A stretch of 64,000 nt of DNA from Chitinivibrionales bacterium (lineage in GTDB: Bacteria > Fibrobacterota > Chitinivibrionia > Chitinivibrionales > WJKA01). A program made the translations under genes and the position numbers. The stretch spans positions 62,001-126,000 of the forward strand of contig WJLW01000083.1 of the NCBI GenBank assembly GCA_014728295.1. Direction: 5' to 3'. Shown piece by piece: positions 1 to 8,688 of the stretch; position 1 is the stretch's first letter; every line of letters starts with the position of its first letter. Under the pieces are notes generated by a model that worked only from the letters and a program-made list of their open reading frames with translations, was not told where the DNA came from and did not search any database.

Positions 1-1565
1 AGGATCGCGCTGTTAAATTCAAAGTTTACACCTTTGAGCACAACGCGTCCACGCTTAATTTCTTTGGGCTTGGGCTTCTCCATGGGGCAGCCGTTGTTCT
101 CGGGCACGCCTTTAGTATCGGGACATTTGTCAAGGCTGTCAGGCACACCGTCTTCGTCGTTGTCCAACTCCGGACAACCGTCATGGTCCATGAATCCGTC
201 GCGGTCTTCGGGTTCATTCAGGCATTGATCGATTGAATCCGGGACAGCATCCTGGTCGTTGTCGCTGTCCTGGCAGCCGTCCTCATCCTCAAAACCGTCG
301 AGGTCTTCGGGCACCATCGGGCAATCGTCTTCGAGATCGACAATACCGTCCTTGTCGTTGTCCAATTCCGGGCACCCGTCTTCATCTTCAAAGCCGTCTT
401 TGTCTTCAGCTTCGTTTTGACATTTATCCTTGGGGTCGAGTATGCCGTCATTGTCGTTATCTTCTTCGGGACATCCATCACTGTCCTCAAAGTTATCAAA
501 ATCCTCGGGATCTTTGGGACAACGATCGACATTGTCCTTGAGGCCGTCGGCATCTTCATCCTGGGGCAGCACGAATCCGGCCCACCCCAATGACAAGGCA
601 ACCCGCCAACGCGGCTCGGCCCTGGTTTCGAGGAACTGTCCGGTAGTATTGCGAAAGAGGGTTGTGGTAGAATCGGCAGTCAGAGAGACATCGCCGCCAA
701 GCGTTACATAAAATCCGCCGGGAGGCGTAAAAGAGACACCCGGTGAAAGCCGTAACGGATCTTCACCGAGTTTGAAGCCGTCCTTTACATTTGACATGCG
801 CGTCTCGCCGCTGAATTCGGTAAAGAGATTCAGCCACCCGACCGGATGATACTCAAACGCCAGATTAAGCAAAAAGAGATTCTCCAGGTCGGCGTGGAAC
901 GTAAAACGTGATCCAAAATTAACATGCACGTAAACGGGGCTGGCCTTGTTTATGGCATTTAAATCGAGCGTCCAGAGCATTTTTAAATCAAGCTCCGGAA
1001 CTGTCGAGGTATACACCGATATTAATTGTGAATAGTCGAGGGTATCCTCTTCTTGCTGTAAATAGTAGGAGTGGCGGGGAAAGATTCCCTCTCCGTCATT
1101 TCCGGTCGGAAAACTCATCCCGCCCAGAAAGGCAACTTCAAATATTGTGGAATGAGGGTAAGGCGGATATTGAAACTTGCCGGTTATCTCGATATCTCCA
1201 TAGCTTCCGTCAAGCCTGCTGTCTTTGCTTTCCGGAAAAATATGATCCCAGTAAACCGGTAGAGAAACAGAAAAGTCCAAAAAATTGGTAACGCCGTAAC
1301 CAATAGCCGGAACCAGGTTGTACATGAAGAGATTGCCCTCGAAAGCAGTACTGTCGTAGAGCAGCATGAAATCTGAATCGGCCGTCCAGTTGGTGTAGGC
1401 GTTTACCGAAAGCCTTCCCATGCGCAAGGTTTTGGCCGAATGTGAATAGAAAAGCCCGGTGTGACCGAATCTATTAATAACTGGCGCATTTTTCTGCACG
1501 GCATTGAGGGGAGAGCAAAGCGACAGAAATAGTGCGGATATCAAAAATGTGCGGACTTTTCTCAT
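1..1565 (-). CDS. OmpA-family outer-membrane protein with TSP3 calcium-binding repeats (3' end outside window)
   Basis: The frame is open from an ATG at 1565 to the window edge, about 521 codons, so the C-terminus is missing. The protein starts with a signal peptide (MRKVRTFLISALFLSLCSPL). About 300 residues rich in alternating aromatic and polar segments follow, as in an outer-membrane beta-barrel. Then comes an acidic block (about 567 down to 88) of thrombospondin type-3 repeats: four copies of a PEDxDGFxDxDGCP-like unit alternating with DNDxDGxxDxxDxC units, expected to bind calcium. The last visible residues, GVNFEFNSA, match the first strand of an OmpA peptidoglycan-binding domain. The family tethers the outer membrane to peptidoglycan. 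Family assignment is firm; the exact role is unknown. Confidence 0.85.
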   Translation of the reverse strand, partial: MRKVRTFLISALFLSLCSPLNAVQKNAPVINRFGHTGLFYSHSAKTLRMGRLSVNAYTNWTADSDFMLLYDSTAFEGNLFMYNLVPAIGYGVTNFLDFSVSLPVYWDHIFPESKDSRLDGSYGDIEITGKFQYPPYPHSTIFEVAFLGGMSFPTGNDGEGIFPRHSYYLQQEEDTLDYSQLISVYTSTVPELDLKMLWTLDLNAINKASPVYVHVNFGSRFTFHADLENLFLLNLAFEYHPVGWLNLFTEFSGETRMSNVKDGFKLGEDPLRLSPGVSFTPPGGFYVTLGGDVSLTADSTTTLFRNTTGQFLETRAEPRWRVALSLGWAGFVLPQDEDADGLKDNVDRCPKDPEDFDNFEDSDGCPEEDNDNDGILDPKDKCQNEAEDKDGFEDEDGCPELDNDKDGIVDLEDDCPMVPEDLDGFEDEDGCQDSDNDQDAVPDSIDQCLNEPEDRDGFMDHDGCPELDNDEDGVPDSLDKCPDTKGVPENNGCPMEKPKPKEIKRGRVVLKGVNFEFNSAI

Positions 1566-1805
1566 GCTGAATCCACCGTTCTGAGAAAGAAGACGTGCGC
1601 GGTAATATATTTAAGCGCAAAACTACGGCGTTCTCTATCTAATAGGAAAGACACTAACAAAATAATCATTTCTAAAAAATATATGCAACATGCACCCGCA
1701 GAACGAGTCGTTTATTTTCTTTGTGGAAATCGACATATAATCATATTTCAGAATTGGTTAACCCAGAGGTACATTCCCGGATCGTTCGGCAGCTTAACCG
1801 GTTTC

Positions 1806-1834
1806 TTTAAAAATTGCTCTCAAGAGAGTATAAT
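1806..1834 (+). promoter_or_regulatory. candidate sigma-70 promoter for the HDOD gene
   Basis: The 302-base gap 1566-1867 holds no gene. A perfect TATAAT lies at 1829-1834, 34 bases before the HDOD start, with only a weak TTTAAA at the -35 position (1806-1811). A second TATAAT at 1736-1741 also lacks a good -35 box. The gap separates divergent genes, so it probably carries promoters for both. Confidence 0.35.
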
Positions 1835-1867
1835 GTGGAGGTGAAATCTGCATAGCAAGGGATAAAA

Positions 1868-2746
1868 ATGCGCGAACCAAAAGAAGTTCTGCAGGATAAA
1901 GTTGGCGGCATAATCAACCTGCCCACCTTGCCCTCAATTGCCGGCCGGCTGTTACGCACCATCAATTCTGCAGACTCCTCGGCTCAGGAGGTCGCCGGAC
2001 TCATCTGTCAGGATCCTTCCCTTTCGGCAAAAGTGTTGCGACTGGCCAACAGCGCATTTTACGGCATGCCCAGAACGATTACCAGCATTTCAAATGCAGT
2101 CGTGATACTCGGGCTGAAAGTGATCAACACGCTGGTGTTGAGCCTGACGGTATTTGATATGTTCCCGGAGCGCTGCGGTGGCAGGCTTTTTAACCGGGAA
2201 GCATTCTGGCGTCACAGCCTGGGCTGCGCCCTGATAGCAAAAATGCTTGCACGCAAAATGCAGAACCGTGTCCTTTTTGATGAGGAAGTAGCTTTTTGTG
2301 CCGGGTTGTTACACGATATCGGGAAAGTGGTTATGGAGCAGTACCTGCATCCGGATTTTCACTCCGCCCTGCAGCACGCGCAAGATACAGAAATGCCCAT
2401 GCATGAAGCGGAGTTTGAAATGCTTGGCTATATGCATACCGACGTTGCTGAATGGCTGACGGCAAACTGGAAGCTGCCGGGTGAAATACACCATCCGCTC
2501 TACTACCATCACGCACCGCATACGGCTCCAGAGCATACCGACATCGTTGCACTGTGCCACTTTGCGGACATTCTAACCTATGAGCTTGGATTGAAAGTTG
2601 ACGAGAAATATGCACCGCCGCAACTGGTGTCCGGCAGTCTGGATCAGTTGGAAGATGCCGCGGCTGCAGCAGAAGCAATTAAGGCCGATTTTCCCAGCGA
2701 GCTTCGCAAGATCGAATCATTCACCGCAGCAGCCCGACAGCACTAG
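1868..2746 (+). CDS. HDOD domain protein
   Basis: A 292-residue protein matching the HDOD (HD-related output domain) family over most of its length. The N-terminus LPTLPSIAGRLLRTI and the motif QDPSLSAKVLRLANSAFYG are typical, followed by the AVVILGLKVINTLVLSL helix. An HD-like LLHDIGKVVMEQY stretch is near residues 148-160. HDOD proteins are usually signalling or adaptor proteins, often linked to two-component or cyclic-di-GMP circuits; most are not proven enzymes. An AAGGGA ribosome site sits 6-8 bases before the ATG. It is monocistronic: the upstream gene is divergent and the downstream gene convergent. The input signal cannot be inferred. Confidence 0.85.
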   Translation: MREPKEVLQDKVGGIINLPTLPSIAGRLLRTINSADSSAQEVAGLICQDPSLSAKVLRLANSAFYGMPRTITSISNAVVILGLKVINTLVLSLTVFDMFPERCGGRLFNREAFWRHSLGCALIAKMLARKMQNRVLFDEEVAFCAGLLHDIGKVVMEQYLHPDFHSALQHAQDTEMPMHEAEFEMLGYMHTDVAEWLTANWKLPGEIHHPLYYHHAPHTAPEHTDIVALCHFADILTYELGLKVDEKYAPPQLVSGSLDQLEDAAAAAEAIKADFPSELRKIESFTAAARQH

Positions 2747-2769
2747 TGCTTATTGCGGCAGTTAAGCAC
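2746..2769. terminator. hairpin between convergent genes
   Basis: A perfect 7-base inverted repeat (GTGCTTA / TAAGCAC, loop 2753-2762) lies in the 39-base gap between the convergent HDOD and carboxyltransferase genes. No U-run follows on either strand, so a terminator role is only suggested by position. Confidence 0.3.
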
Positions 2770-2785
2770 GAGTCCCTTCGGTTGG

Positions 2786-4837
2786 TCAGGTTTGTTTAAT
2801 GGCAACCAGCGGCTGACCTTTTTCGACATTGTCACCACTTGCCGCAAGAAAAGCTGCAATGGTGCAATCACAGGGCGCTTCGATCGGGTTAAACAATTTC
2901 ATTGCTTCGACAACGCATACTTTGCTGCCTTTTTTGACGGAGTCACCAACTTTAACAAGTGGTGGCTTGCCCGGGCTGTCGGCCATATAAAAGGTGCCGA
3001 CAAGCGGTGCATCAATCGTTTTTTCATACTGCTCAGCGCCGCCGGCCTGCAGAGCTGCCGGTTGTCCGGCAGAGGATCCCACTTCGAAGACCTCCTCTTT
3101 GGCAGACGCAGCATCCTCGGATGTTCCCGGCTGTTGCGCAGAAGCGGGCGCACCGGTCGTAAACGAAAGGCTTGAAGCGGAAGCCGGTTCGGCGGCCCCC
3201 TGAATAGAGAGTTCAAAGTCTCCTTTACGAAATTTGATTTCGTTGAAATTCAGTCCCCGCGCGCTCGAAACCAGATGGCCGAGTCCTTGATAATCCTGAG
3301 GCTGGAGCAGCTTTTGCGGAGGACCGGCTGTTGGCGATAGACCTGGAGCTGCAACCGGCCCGGGAGCGCCCGGGCCGACCGGCTCGCTTTTTTTGTCCTC
3401 ATCCTTGATTTTTTTGAGTTCGATATCGGCCGGTATTTCAGGCCGCTCAACCTGAGGCAACGCACGCCACGTGAAGAATTCAAGGGAGGGCTCGGGCAGA
3501 ATGATGTAGGAAATAATGTCTTCCTCATGTTCGATGTACTTTGAATCGAGGCCTTCCGTGGCTTTCGGCAGCATCGGTTCAATCAGATCGGCCGGGCGGG
3601 TATCTATCGGCTTTTCATCGCCAAGAATGCTTCTCATGAATTCGGGATCAACAGGCACGGGCGTTTTGCCGTACATGCCGCGCAGGTAATTTTTAACTTC
3701 GTTCGGCACTATTTTATAGCGTTCCCCGGCAATAATATTCATGGCCGCCTGCGTACCGACAATCTGACTGGTCGGCGTCACCAACGGTGGAAATCCCAGA
3801 TCCTTGCGCACACGCGGGACTTCCTCGCATGCTTCATCGAGTTTGTCAAGCATGCCCTGCTTTTCCAGTTGCGATCTGAAATTGGATATCATCCCGCCCG
3901 GTATCTGGTGACGCAGAATACTGGGATCGATTACGCCACCCGGGGCAGCCGTAGTTTTGCGCGTGGGGGCCAGCTCTGCAAAGTACTTTGCCACCTTGTT
4001 GAGTGCATCCAGATCAAGGTCTGCCGCGTAATTGGTTTCGGAAAAGATTGCCACAAGCGTTTCAACCGGGGGCTGCGAAGAAAAGCCGGCCATGGTCGAA
4101 ACCGCGCAATCGATTGCACCGGCTCCGGCGCGTACCGCTTCAACATAGGTCGCTGTCGCCATGCCGCTTGAGGCATGGCCGTGTACCTGCACGGGGATAT
4201 TGACTTCGCGTATCAGCGTGGTTATCAAACGCTCGGCGGCGATGGGAGAAAGTATTCCGGCCATATCTTTGATGGCAATGGAGTCGATACCAATGGCCAC
4301 CTGCTCTTTGGCATACTTGACATATAGTTCAACGGTATGAACCGGACTGATCGTATAGCACAAAGTACCCTGAGCGTGTCCACCGTTCCGTTTGACGGCT
4401 TTGACGGCGGCTTCCAGATTGCGTGTATCGTTCAGCGCGTCGAAGACCCGAAATACATCCATTCCGTTTTCGCAGGCAAGCTCGACGAATTTGTCGACAA
4501 CATCATCTGCATAGTTGCGATAGCCCACCAGATTTTGTCCGCGCAACAACATTTGCAGAGGCGTATTTTTGGCTCGTGATTTGATTTGGCGCAAACGCTC
4601 CCAGGGATTTTCCCGTAGAAAACGCAGACACGTATCAAATGTCGCACCACCCCAGACTTCAAGGGTGTAGTAGCCGACTTTGTCGATGGTGTCGATGATC
4701 TTCAGAATATCATCGGTGCGCATGCGGGTAGCCCATAGAGATTGATGGGCATCACGAAGCGTCGTATCGGTGATTCTGAGAGGGATTTTGTGCAGCTTTT
4801 CTTCCTGCTTTTCCTTTTTAGACGTCTGGTGTGCCAT
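2786..4837 (-). CDS. pyruvate/oxaloacetate carboxyltransferase fused to an AccB-like biotin carrier domain
   Basis: A 683-residue protein. Residues 1 to about 440 are the carboxyltransferase of the OadA/PycB/5S family: ITDTTLRDAHQSLWATRM, GQNLVGYRNY, the IKDMAG lysine that is carbamylated in this family, and the metal-binding VHGHASSG. After a Pro/Ala-rich linker, residues around 510-540 (HLVSSARGLNFNEIKF...) resemble the N-terminus of AccB. A second Ala-rich linker leads to a biotinyl domain with VVEAMKLFNPIEA; the biotin-accepting lysine is about K647. The biotinyl domain (APLVGTFY...PGKPPLVKVGD) is closer to acetyl-CoA carboxylase BCCP than to the usual OadA tail. It starts 15 bases after accA with a strong GGAAAGGAA ribosome site. 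Carboxyl transfer between oxaloacetate/pyruvate and biotin is known for the family; delivery to AccDA is inference. Confidence 0.85.
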   Translation of the reverse strand: MAHQTSKKEKQEEKLHKIPLRITDTTLRDAHQSLWATRMRTDDILKIIDTIDKVGYYTLEVWGGATFDTCLRFLRENPWERLRQIKSRAKNTPLQMLLRGQNLVGYRNYADDVVDKFVELACENGMDVFRVFDALNDTRNLEAAVKAVKRNGGHAQGTLCYTISPVHTVELYVKYAKEQVAIGIDSIAIKDMAGILSPIAAERLITTLIREVNIPVQVHGHASSGMATATYVEAVRAGAGAIDCAVSTMAGFSSQPPVETLVAIFSETNYAADLDLDALNKVAKYFAELAPTRKTTAAPGGVIDPSILRHQIPGGMISNFRSQLEKQGMLDKLDEACEEVPRVRKDLGFPPLVTPTSQIVGTQAAMNIIAGERYKIVPNEVKNYLRGMYGKTPVPVDPEFMRSILGDEKPIDTRPADLIEPMLPKATEGLDSKYIEHEEDIISYIILPEPSLEFFTWRALPQVERPEIPADIELKKIKDEDKKSEPVGPGAPGPVAAPGLSPTAGPPQKLLQPQDYQGLGHLVSSARGLNFNEIKFRKGDFELSIQGAAEPASASSLSFTTGAPASAQQPGTSEDAASAKEEVFEVGSSAGQPAALQAGGAEQYEKTIDAPLVGTFYMADSPGKPPLVKVGDSVKKGSKVCVVEAMKLFNPIEAPCDCTIAAFLAASGDNVEKGQPLVAIKQT

Positions 4838-4852
4838 AGGGTATTTCCTTTC

Positions 4853-5806
4853 CTATGAAGCAAATTGCCCCATTCTGGAATATTTTTCAAAACGCTTATT
4901 GATAAGTTTCTGGGCAGACGTTTTGCCGAATTTTTTCAGGTGTTTGACTAGTGCGTCTTTAACATAGCTCATAGCTTCATTACAATTGCGATGAGCGCCT
5001 CCCAGCGGCTCGGGGATAATTTCATCAACGACGCCAAGCTTGAGCAGGGAGTCGGCCGTCAATTGCAATGCCTGAGCTGCATCGGGGGCCTTTGCGCTGT
5101 CCCGCCACAAAATTGCTGCGCAGCCTTCCGGACTGATCACCGAATAAATCGAATTCTGCAGCATCATAACGACATCGCCTACGCCGATGCCGATTGCACC
5201 GCCGCTGCCGCCTTCGCCGGTTACCGCCGTGATGATTGGAACCCTCAGGCGTGCCATTTCGGTAAGATTGCGTGCGATGGCCTCTGCCTGCCCTCGCTCT
5301 TCGGCGTCACGGCCGGGAAAGGCGCCCGAAGTGTCTATCAACGTGACCACCGGAACAGCGAACTTTTCGGCGATTTTCATCAGGCGCAAGGCCTTGCGAT
5401 AGCCATCCGGAAGTGCGCTGCCAAAATTGTTGGCAATGTTTTCTTTGACGTTTTTACCTTTATTATGTCCGATCAGCATAACCTTGAATTTATCAATTGT
5501 CGCCAACCCCCCGATTAAGGCCCGGTCATCGGAAAAGCGCCGGTCACCATGCAATTCAATAAATTCATCAAAGATAGTCGCGGCATAGTCTTTGAACACC
5601 GGCCGGGATGCATGCCGTGCAATCTGCACGATCTGCCAGGGAGACAGATTGGAATACACTTCCATTTTGTTTTGCTCGCATCGCGCTTCCAACTCGGCAA
5701 TCTGTTCTTTAAAATCACCTTTATTGTCATTTGCAAGCTTTTTGAGCTTGAAAATCATCTGCTCTATTTCATTAATGGGCTTTTCGAAATCAAGGATTGT
5801 TTCCAT
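4853..5806 (-). CDS. accA: acetyl-CoA carboxylase carboxyltransferase subunit alpha
   Basis: A 317-residue protein of normal length for AccA. It begins with the coiled N-terminus typical of the subunit (LDFEKPINEIEQMIFKLKKL) and carries the crotonase-like core with GDRRFSDDRALIGGLA, the GYRKALRLMKIAEKF segment, TLIDTSGAFPGRDAEERGQ and GEGGSGGAIGIGVGD. With AccD it moves the carboxyl group from carboxybiotin to acetyl-CoA, giving malonyl-CoA for fatty acid synthesis in the cytoplasm. An AAAGGAG ribosome site precedes the ATG at 5806. It lies 19 bases after accD and 15 before the biotin-carrier fusion, so the three are surely cotranscribed. No accC (biotin carboxylase) is in the window. Confidence 0.96.
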   Translation of the reverse strand: METILDFEKPINEIEQMIFKLKKLANDNKGDFKEQIAELEARCEQNKMEVYSNLSPWQIVQIARHASRPVFKDYAATIFDEFIELHGDRRFSDDRALIGGLATIDKFKVMLIGHNKGKNVKENIANNFGSALPDGYRKALRLMKIAEKFAVPVVTLIDTSGAFPGRDAEERGQAEAIARNLTEMARLRVPIITAVTGEGGSGGAIGIGVGDVVMMLQNSIYSVISPEGCAAILWRDSAKAPDAAQALQLTADSLLKLGVVDEIIPEPLGGAHRNCNEAMSYVKDALVKHLKKFGKTSAQKLINKRFEKYSRMGQFAS

Positions 5807-5825
5807 AAAGCATCACTCCTTTTGC

Positions 5826-6653
5826 TCAGCGGCAATAATAGCTCAGCAGTTGTGCAAGTGTATCTTTCAGCTCTCTGCGCTGAACAATCATATCAATAAA
5901 TCCATGTTCCAGCAAATATTCCGCAGTCTGAAAATTATCGGGCAGCTTCTGTTTGATAGTCTGCTCGATTACCCGACGTCCGGCAAAGCCGATAAGCGCG
6001 CCCGGCTCGGCAATGTTAATATCGCCCACCATAGCATACGAAGCCGACACCCCGCCGGTTGTCGGATCGGTGAGTATAGAGAGGTAGGGAAGGTTTTTTT
6101 CGTTGAGACGGGCTATTGCGGCACACGTCTTTGCCATTTGCACCAGGGAGAGCATCCCTTCGTGCATCCGAGCGCCTCCGGAGGACGAAATCATAATGAA
6201 CGGCAGACCATGATCGTATGCATAACCGGCCATACGCAAAATTTTCTCGCCGGTTCCACTGCCCAGGCTGCCCCCCAGAAATCTGAAATCCATGACCGCA
6301 ATCGTAATCGTCATATCGTGGATTTTGCCGTGACCGGAGATGACCGATTCATTCAAATTTGTCTTGGAACGGGCGGCTGCCACTTTATCAATATAACTTC
6401 CTTTGCCATCGACAAAATTGAGCGGATCGGCGGGAGTAATTTCGCTGTTGAGCTCTTTGAAGGTACCCGCGTCAAGCAATTGTCCGATGCGCTCATAGGC
6501 GCTGATTCTGCCATGATAATTGCACTCAGGGCACACCGTCAGATTGTTGAACCAGTCTTCTTTGAACACGTGTGCAGTGCACTTGGGGCATTTTATCCAG
6601 ACACTGTCTTTAGCGGGTGCTTGTTTTTTTTCTGTCTTGGTAAACCACCCCAT
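5826..6653 (-). CDS. accD: acetyl-CoA carboxylase carboxyltransferase subunit beta
   Basis: A 275-residue AccD. The N-terminal zinc ribbon is complete (IKCPKC near residue 20 and LTVCPECNYHGR 20 residues later). The crotonase fold carries FRFLGGSLGSGTGEKILR, SSSGGARMHEGMLSLVQMAKT and TDPTTGGVSASYAMVGDI, with an oxyanion-forming glycine pair. I chose the ATG at 6653 (MGWFTKTEKK): it has an AAAGGCAGG ribosome site 6-7 bases upstream, while the longer frame to 6740 adds 29 residues not seen in AccD proteins. It is the first gene of the accD-accA-carboxyltransferase run. Confidence 0.96.
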   Translation of the reverse strand: MGWFTKTEKKQAPAKDSVWIKCPKCTAHVFKEDWFNNLTVCPECNYHGRISAYERIGQLLDAGTFKELNSEITPADPLNFVDGKGSYIDKVAAARSKTNLNESVISGHGKIHDMTITIAVMDFRFLGGSLGSGTGEKILRMAGYAYDHGLPFIMISSSGGARMHEGMLSLVQMAKTCAAIARLNEKNLPYLSILTDPTTGGVSASYAMVGDINIAEPGALIGFAGRRVIEQTIKQKLPDNFQTAEYLLEHGFIDMIVQRRELKDTLAQLLSYYCR

Positions 6654-7008
6654 AGGAACCTGCCTTTCAGAGGCTGGTGAGAGTTTTCGCACGCGCGGCG
6701 CCGAAATCGGTACCGCTGCCAAAGTGCGCAGAAAAAGCATGTTGAATCATTTTGTCCGTCACTTCAATGCCTGCAAGTTTCCGCCCAAAAAAAAAGCCAG
6801 TAAACGACACCATGCGGTATGCTATTCCCGGCTTCACTTCCGCGCCGCCGCTTCAGGACAAGCTTCGGCAGGACATGACAAAACGAATTTGTTCGCGCTA
6901 AAAATTAAGATAAGCGACGTCAGTAGTGGCGGCCGGCCTTTATCTCACCCAACACCTGTCGATTGAGAATAACCTCCAGCCAGCATAAAATATTTTCCCG
7001 ACAATTTT
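6654..7008. other. 355-base gap upstream of accD
   Basis: No gene is visible. A stretch at 6850-6880 has an imperfect dyad around AAGCTT with the sequence AGGACA on one side and GGCAGGACA on the other; it has the look of a dispersed intergenic repeat. The accD promoter should lie here, but I could not identify one convincingly. Confidence 0.4.
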
Positions 7009-7389
7009 CTATGCAAATTCGAGCGGTTTGTCCAGTACCAGCACCAGGATTTTCTCACCGCAGGAGGTACTTACATCCACATGCAGGCTTTTTATTTTCC
7101 GTTTGGTCAGGCTCTTTACGGCCGCCTCCAGAACGGCTCTGTTGTTTTCGATCAATTCGATACGCATTTGTTTGACGAGATCTCTGGCTTTGGCGTTGCG
7201 TCCGTCTTTGACCAGTTTCTGTTCGGCTCTTGTAAGAATCCCCTTGAGCCGAAAGATAACCATATCGTCAAGTATATAGGTTTTGGTCTCCAGGGGGCCG
7301 CGACCGCTATTGTCTTTTTCGAACCTGGTTATTATCTCACCAAGCGCCGCCTCAAGTTGACCCTTGGTAATAAGTGATTTAGCCATCAT
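7009..7389 (-). CDS. DUF2294 family protein
   Basis: A small cytoplasmic protein of about 126 residues in the DUF2294 (YbcI-like) family, recognised from the pattern GQLEAALGEIITRFEKDNSGRGPLETKTYILDDMVIFRL (given here only as family landmarks: RFEKDNSGRGP and YILDDMVIFRLKGILT), then AEQKLVKDG and the C-terminal VSTSCGEKILVLVLD. The biochemical role of the family is not established. The frame could start at a GTG/ATG upstream, but MMAKSLITKG at 7389 has a weak GGAACG ribosome site. It lies 61 bases after the PAC2 gene on the same strand and may share its transcript. Confidence 0.75.
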   Translation of the reverse strand: MMAKSLITKGQLEAALGEIITRFEKDNSGRGPLETKTYILDDMVIFRLKGILTRAEQKLVKDGRNAKARDLVKQMRIELIENNRAVLEAAVKSLTKRKIKSLHVDVSTSCGEKILVLVLDKPLEFA

Positions 7390-7450
7390 GGGTCGTTCCG
7401 GATTTCTGAGCAGCATTAATATTGAGCAGCATTAATATAATGGATAGCTC

Positions 7451-8380
7451 TCAGGTGTCGTTTTTTCGCTTGAAGATATCCAAAAATCTTTTCTCATAGA
7501 TGTCGTAGAGATTCCAGCGCACCAGTTCGTCCTTTAACTCGCCGGCTTTGGAATGGTCCTGCGCGACTTTGGCGAACATTCGTTCGATTTTATCCATGAT
7601 GTACTGCGGAACTTCGTCTTCTTTGATGTCCGAGAACTCCGCATGCTGTTGTTCCCCGATGTTGGGGAAAAATTCTCTGATGCGCTCTTCGATGGTTTCT
7701 AGCTGGCGATCCATGTCGCGCCCTGCATTTGCAAGCTCGCTTTTGTCTATATCCAGCCTCAGCACATTTTCAAAGACATTCAAAATCTTGACACATGCCT
7801 TGGGATAAGAAATATTGACTGCATAGGACGGAATAGTGCCCAGCAGACACGCCGCTTCAATCTTCCTCGAAGCTGCAATTCCAAGCAACAACCCGTTCAG
7901 TCCGGCGATATAGCCGCTGGGCATGGGGGTGACCTGGAAAACCGACAGCGAATTCAACAGGGTTCGCCCGTTGCATGCAATCACCACATCAGATTCTTGC
8001 TGAAAGCTCATGGGTTGCGCAAATGCCGCAGAAGTAAATATGCGGCTGACATGAAATTTTTGTGCAATGTCGAGCAATGTTCTGATGATGGTGATGCCGT
8101 CCCGCCCGCCGACCTGCCCGTTGCTGACGAAAATTATCAGATCCGGATCGTGGCTATAGTAAAATGTACTGCTCGGGATTTCGGGTAGCTGGGCAATGCC
8201 GTTCATGACGACGATCGAGTCGGGTATGACAAACGGGCCCATGTCGATTTCTGCAAATGATTCGGCATTAAGTTGACGACGCAAATAATCCATCGTAATT
8301 AGTCCTACATTCCCCATTCCCTGCCAGGCTGCCAGCATAATCGGCGCAGTTTTGAAGGAAATATCCTGAATAAATTTCAT
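7451..8380 (-). CDS. PAC2 family protein (proteasome-assembly-chaperone-like fold)
   Basis: A 309-residue protein of the PAC2 family (COG1938/COG2047-like). It shows the family hallmarks: LAAWQGMGNVGLI near the N-terminus, FAEIDMGPFVIPDSIVV, IIFVSNGQVGGRDG, and the later PSGYIAGLNGLLLGIA and LLGTIPSYAVNISYPKA. Family members in bacteria have no settled role; ATP-grasp or proteasome-chaperone links are reported for relatives. An in-frame TTG at 8386 exists, but GAGGAG is 8 bases before the ATG at 8380, so that start is preferred. The C-terminal 80 residues are charged and helical. No proteasome genes are nearby. Confidence 0.8.
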   Translation of the reverse strand: MKFIQDISFKTAPIMLAAWQGMGNVGLITMDYLRRQLNAESFAEIDMGPFVIPDSIVVMNGIAQLPEIPSSTFYYSHDPDLIIFVSNGQVGGRDGITIIRTLLDIAQKFHVSRIFTSAAFAQPMSFQQESDVVIACNGRTLLNSLSVFQVTPMPSGYIAGLNGLLLGIAASRKIEAACLLGTIPSYAVNISYPKACVKILNVFENVLRLDIDKSELANAGRDMDRQLETIEERIREFFPNIGEQQHAEFSDIKEDEVPQYIMDKIERMFAKVAQDHSKAGELKDELVRWNLYDIYEKRFLDIFKRKNDT

Positions 8381-8688
8381 GGGCAAAGCTCCTCGGCGGA
8401 CACCTAGCGAGCAGGGCGCTTCATTTCAGGCGCCTCTCAAATTTTAGCATCCGGCAACAATTTACAGCAAATGACGACAATCGTTTCTATGAACACCGGT
8501 CGAGCCGGCCGGGTAATCATCGGATTTAAATTGAAAAATAATCATCGCATGACGCCTCCGGTATTTTGCAACCTTGACAAAAGTGGTAGAGGCGGTGCTG
8601 CCCCGCCATTATTGCTCCCTGCGCGGCCCCGCTTGTCTATAAATCCGCCGTCAGGTATTTTGACAGGTACAACGTCAGGCAAAAAAAC
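8381..8688. other. 308-base gap between divergent PAC2 and larB genes
   Basis: No gene seen. A GC-rich imperfect hairpin (GGCGG...CCGCC) lies just upstream of larB at about 8590-8608. Promoters for both flanking genes should be here, but none stands out. Confidence 0.35.

Noticed and set aside
88-567. Short regular repeats in the first 600 bases as a possible CRISPR or tandem repeat array
   Set aside because: They encode TSP3 protein repeats in frame; the unit sequence varies at codon level and there are no spacers.
5592-6680. 362-codon plus-strand open frame across accA and accD
   Set aside because: It is antisense to two certain genes, has no ribosome site or recognisable domain, and its composition is that of a shadow frame.
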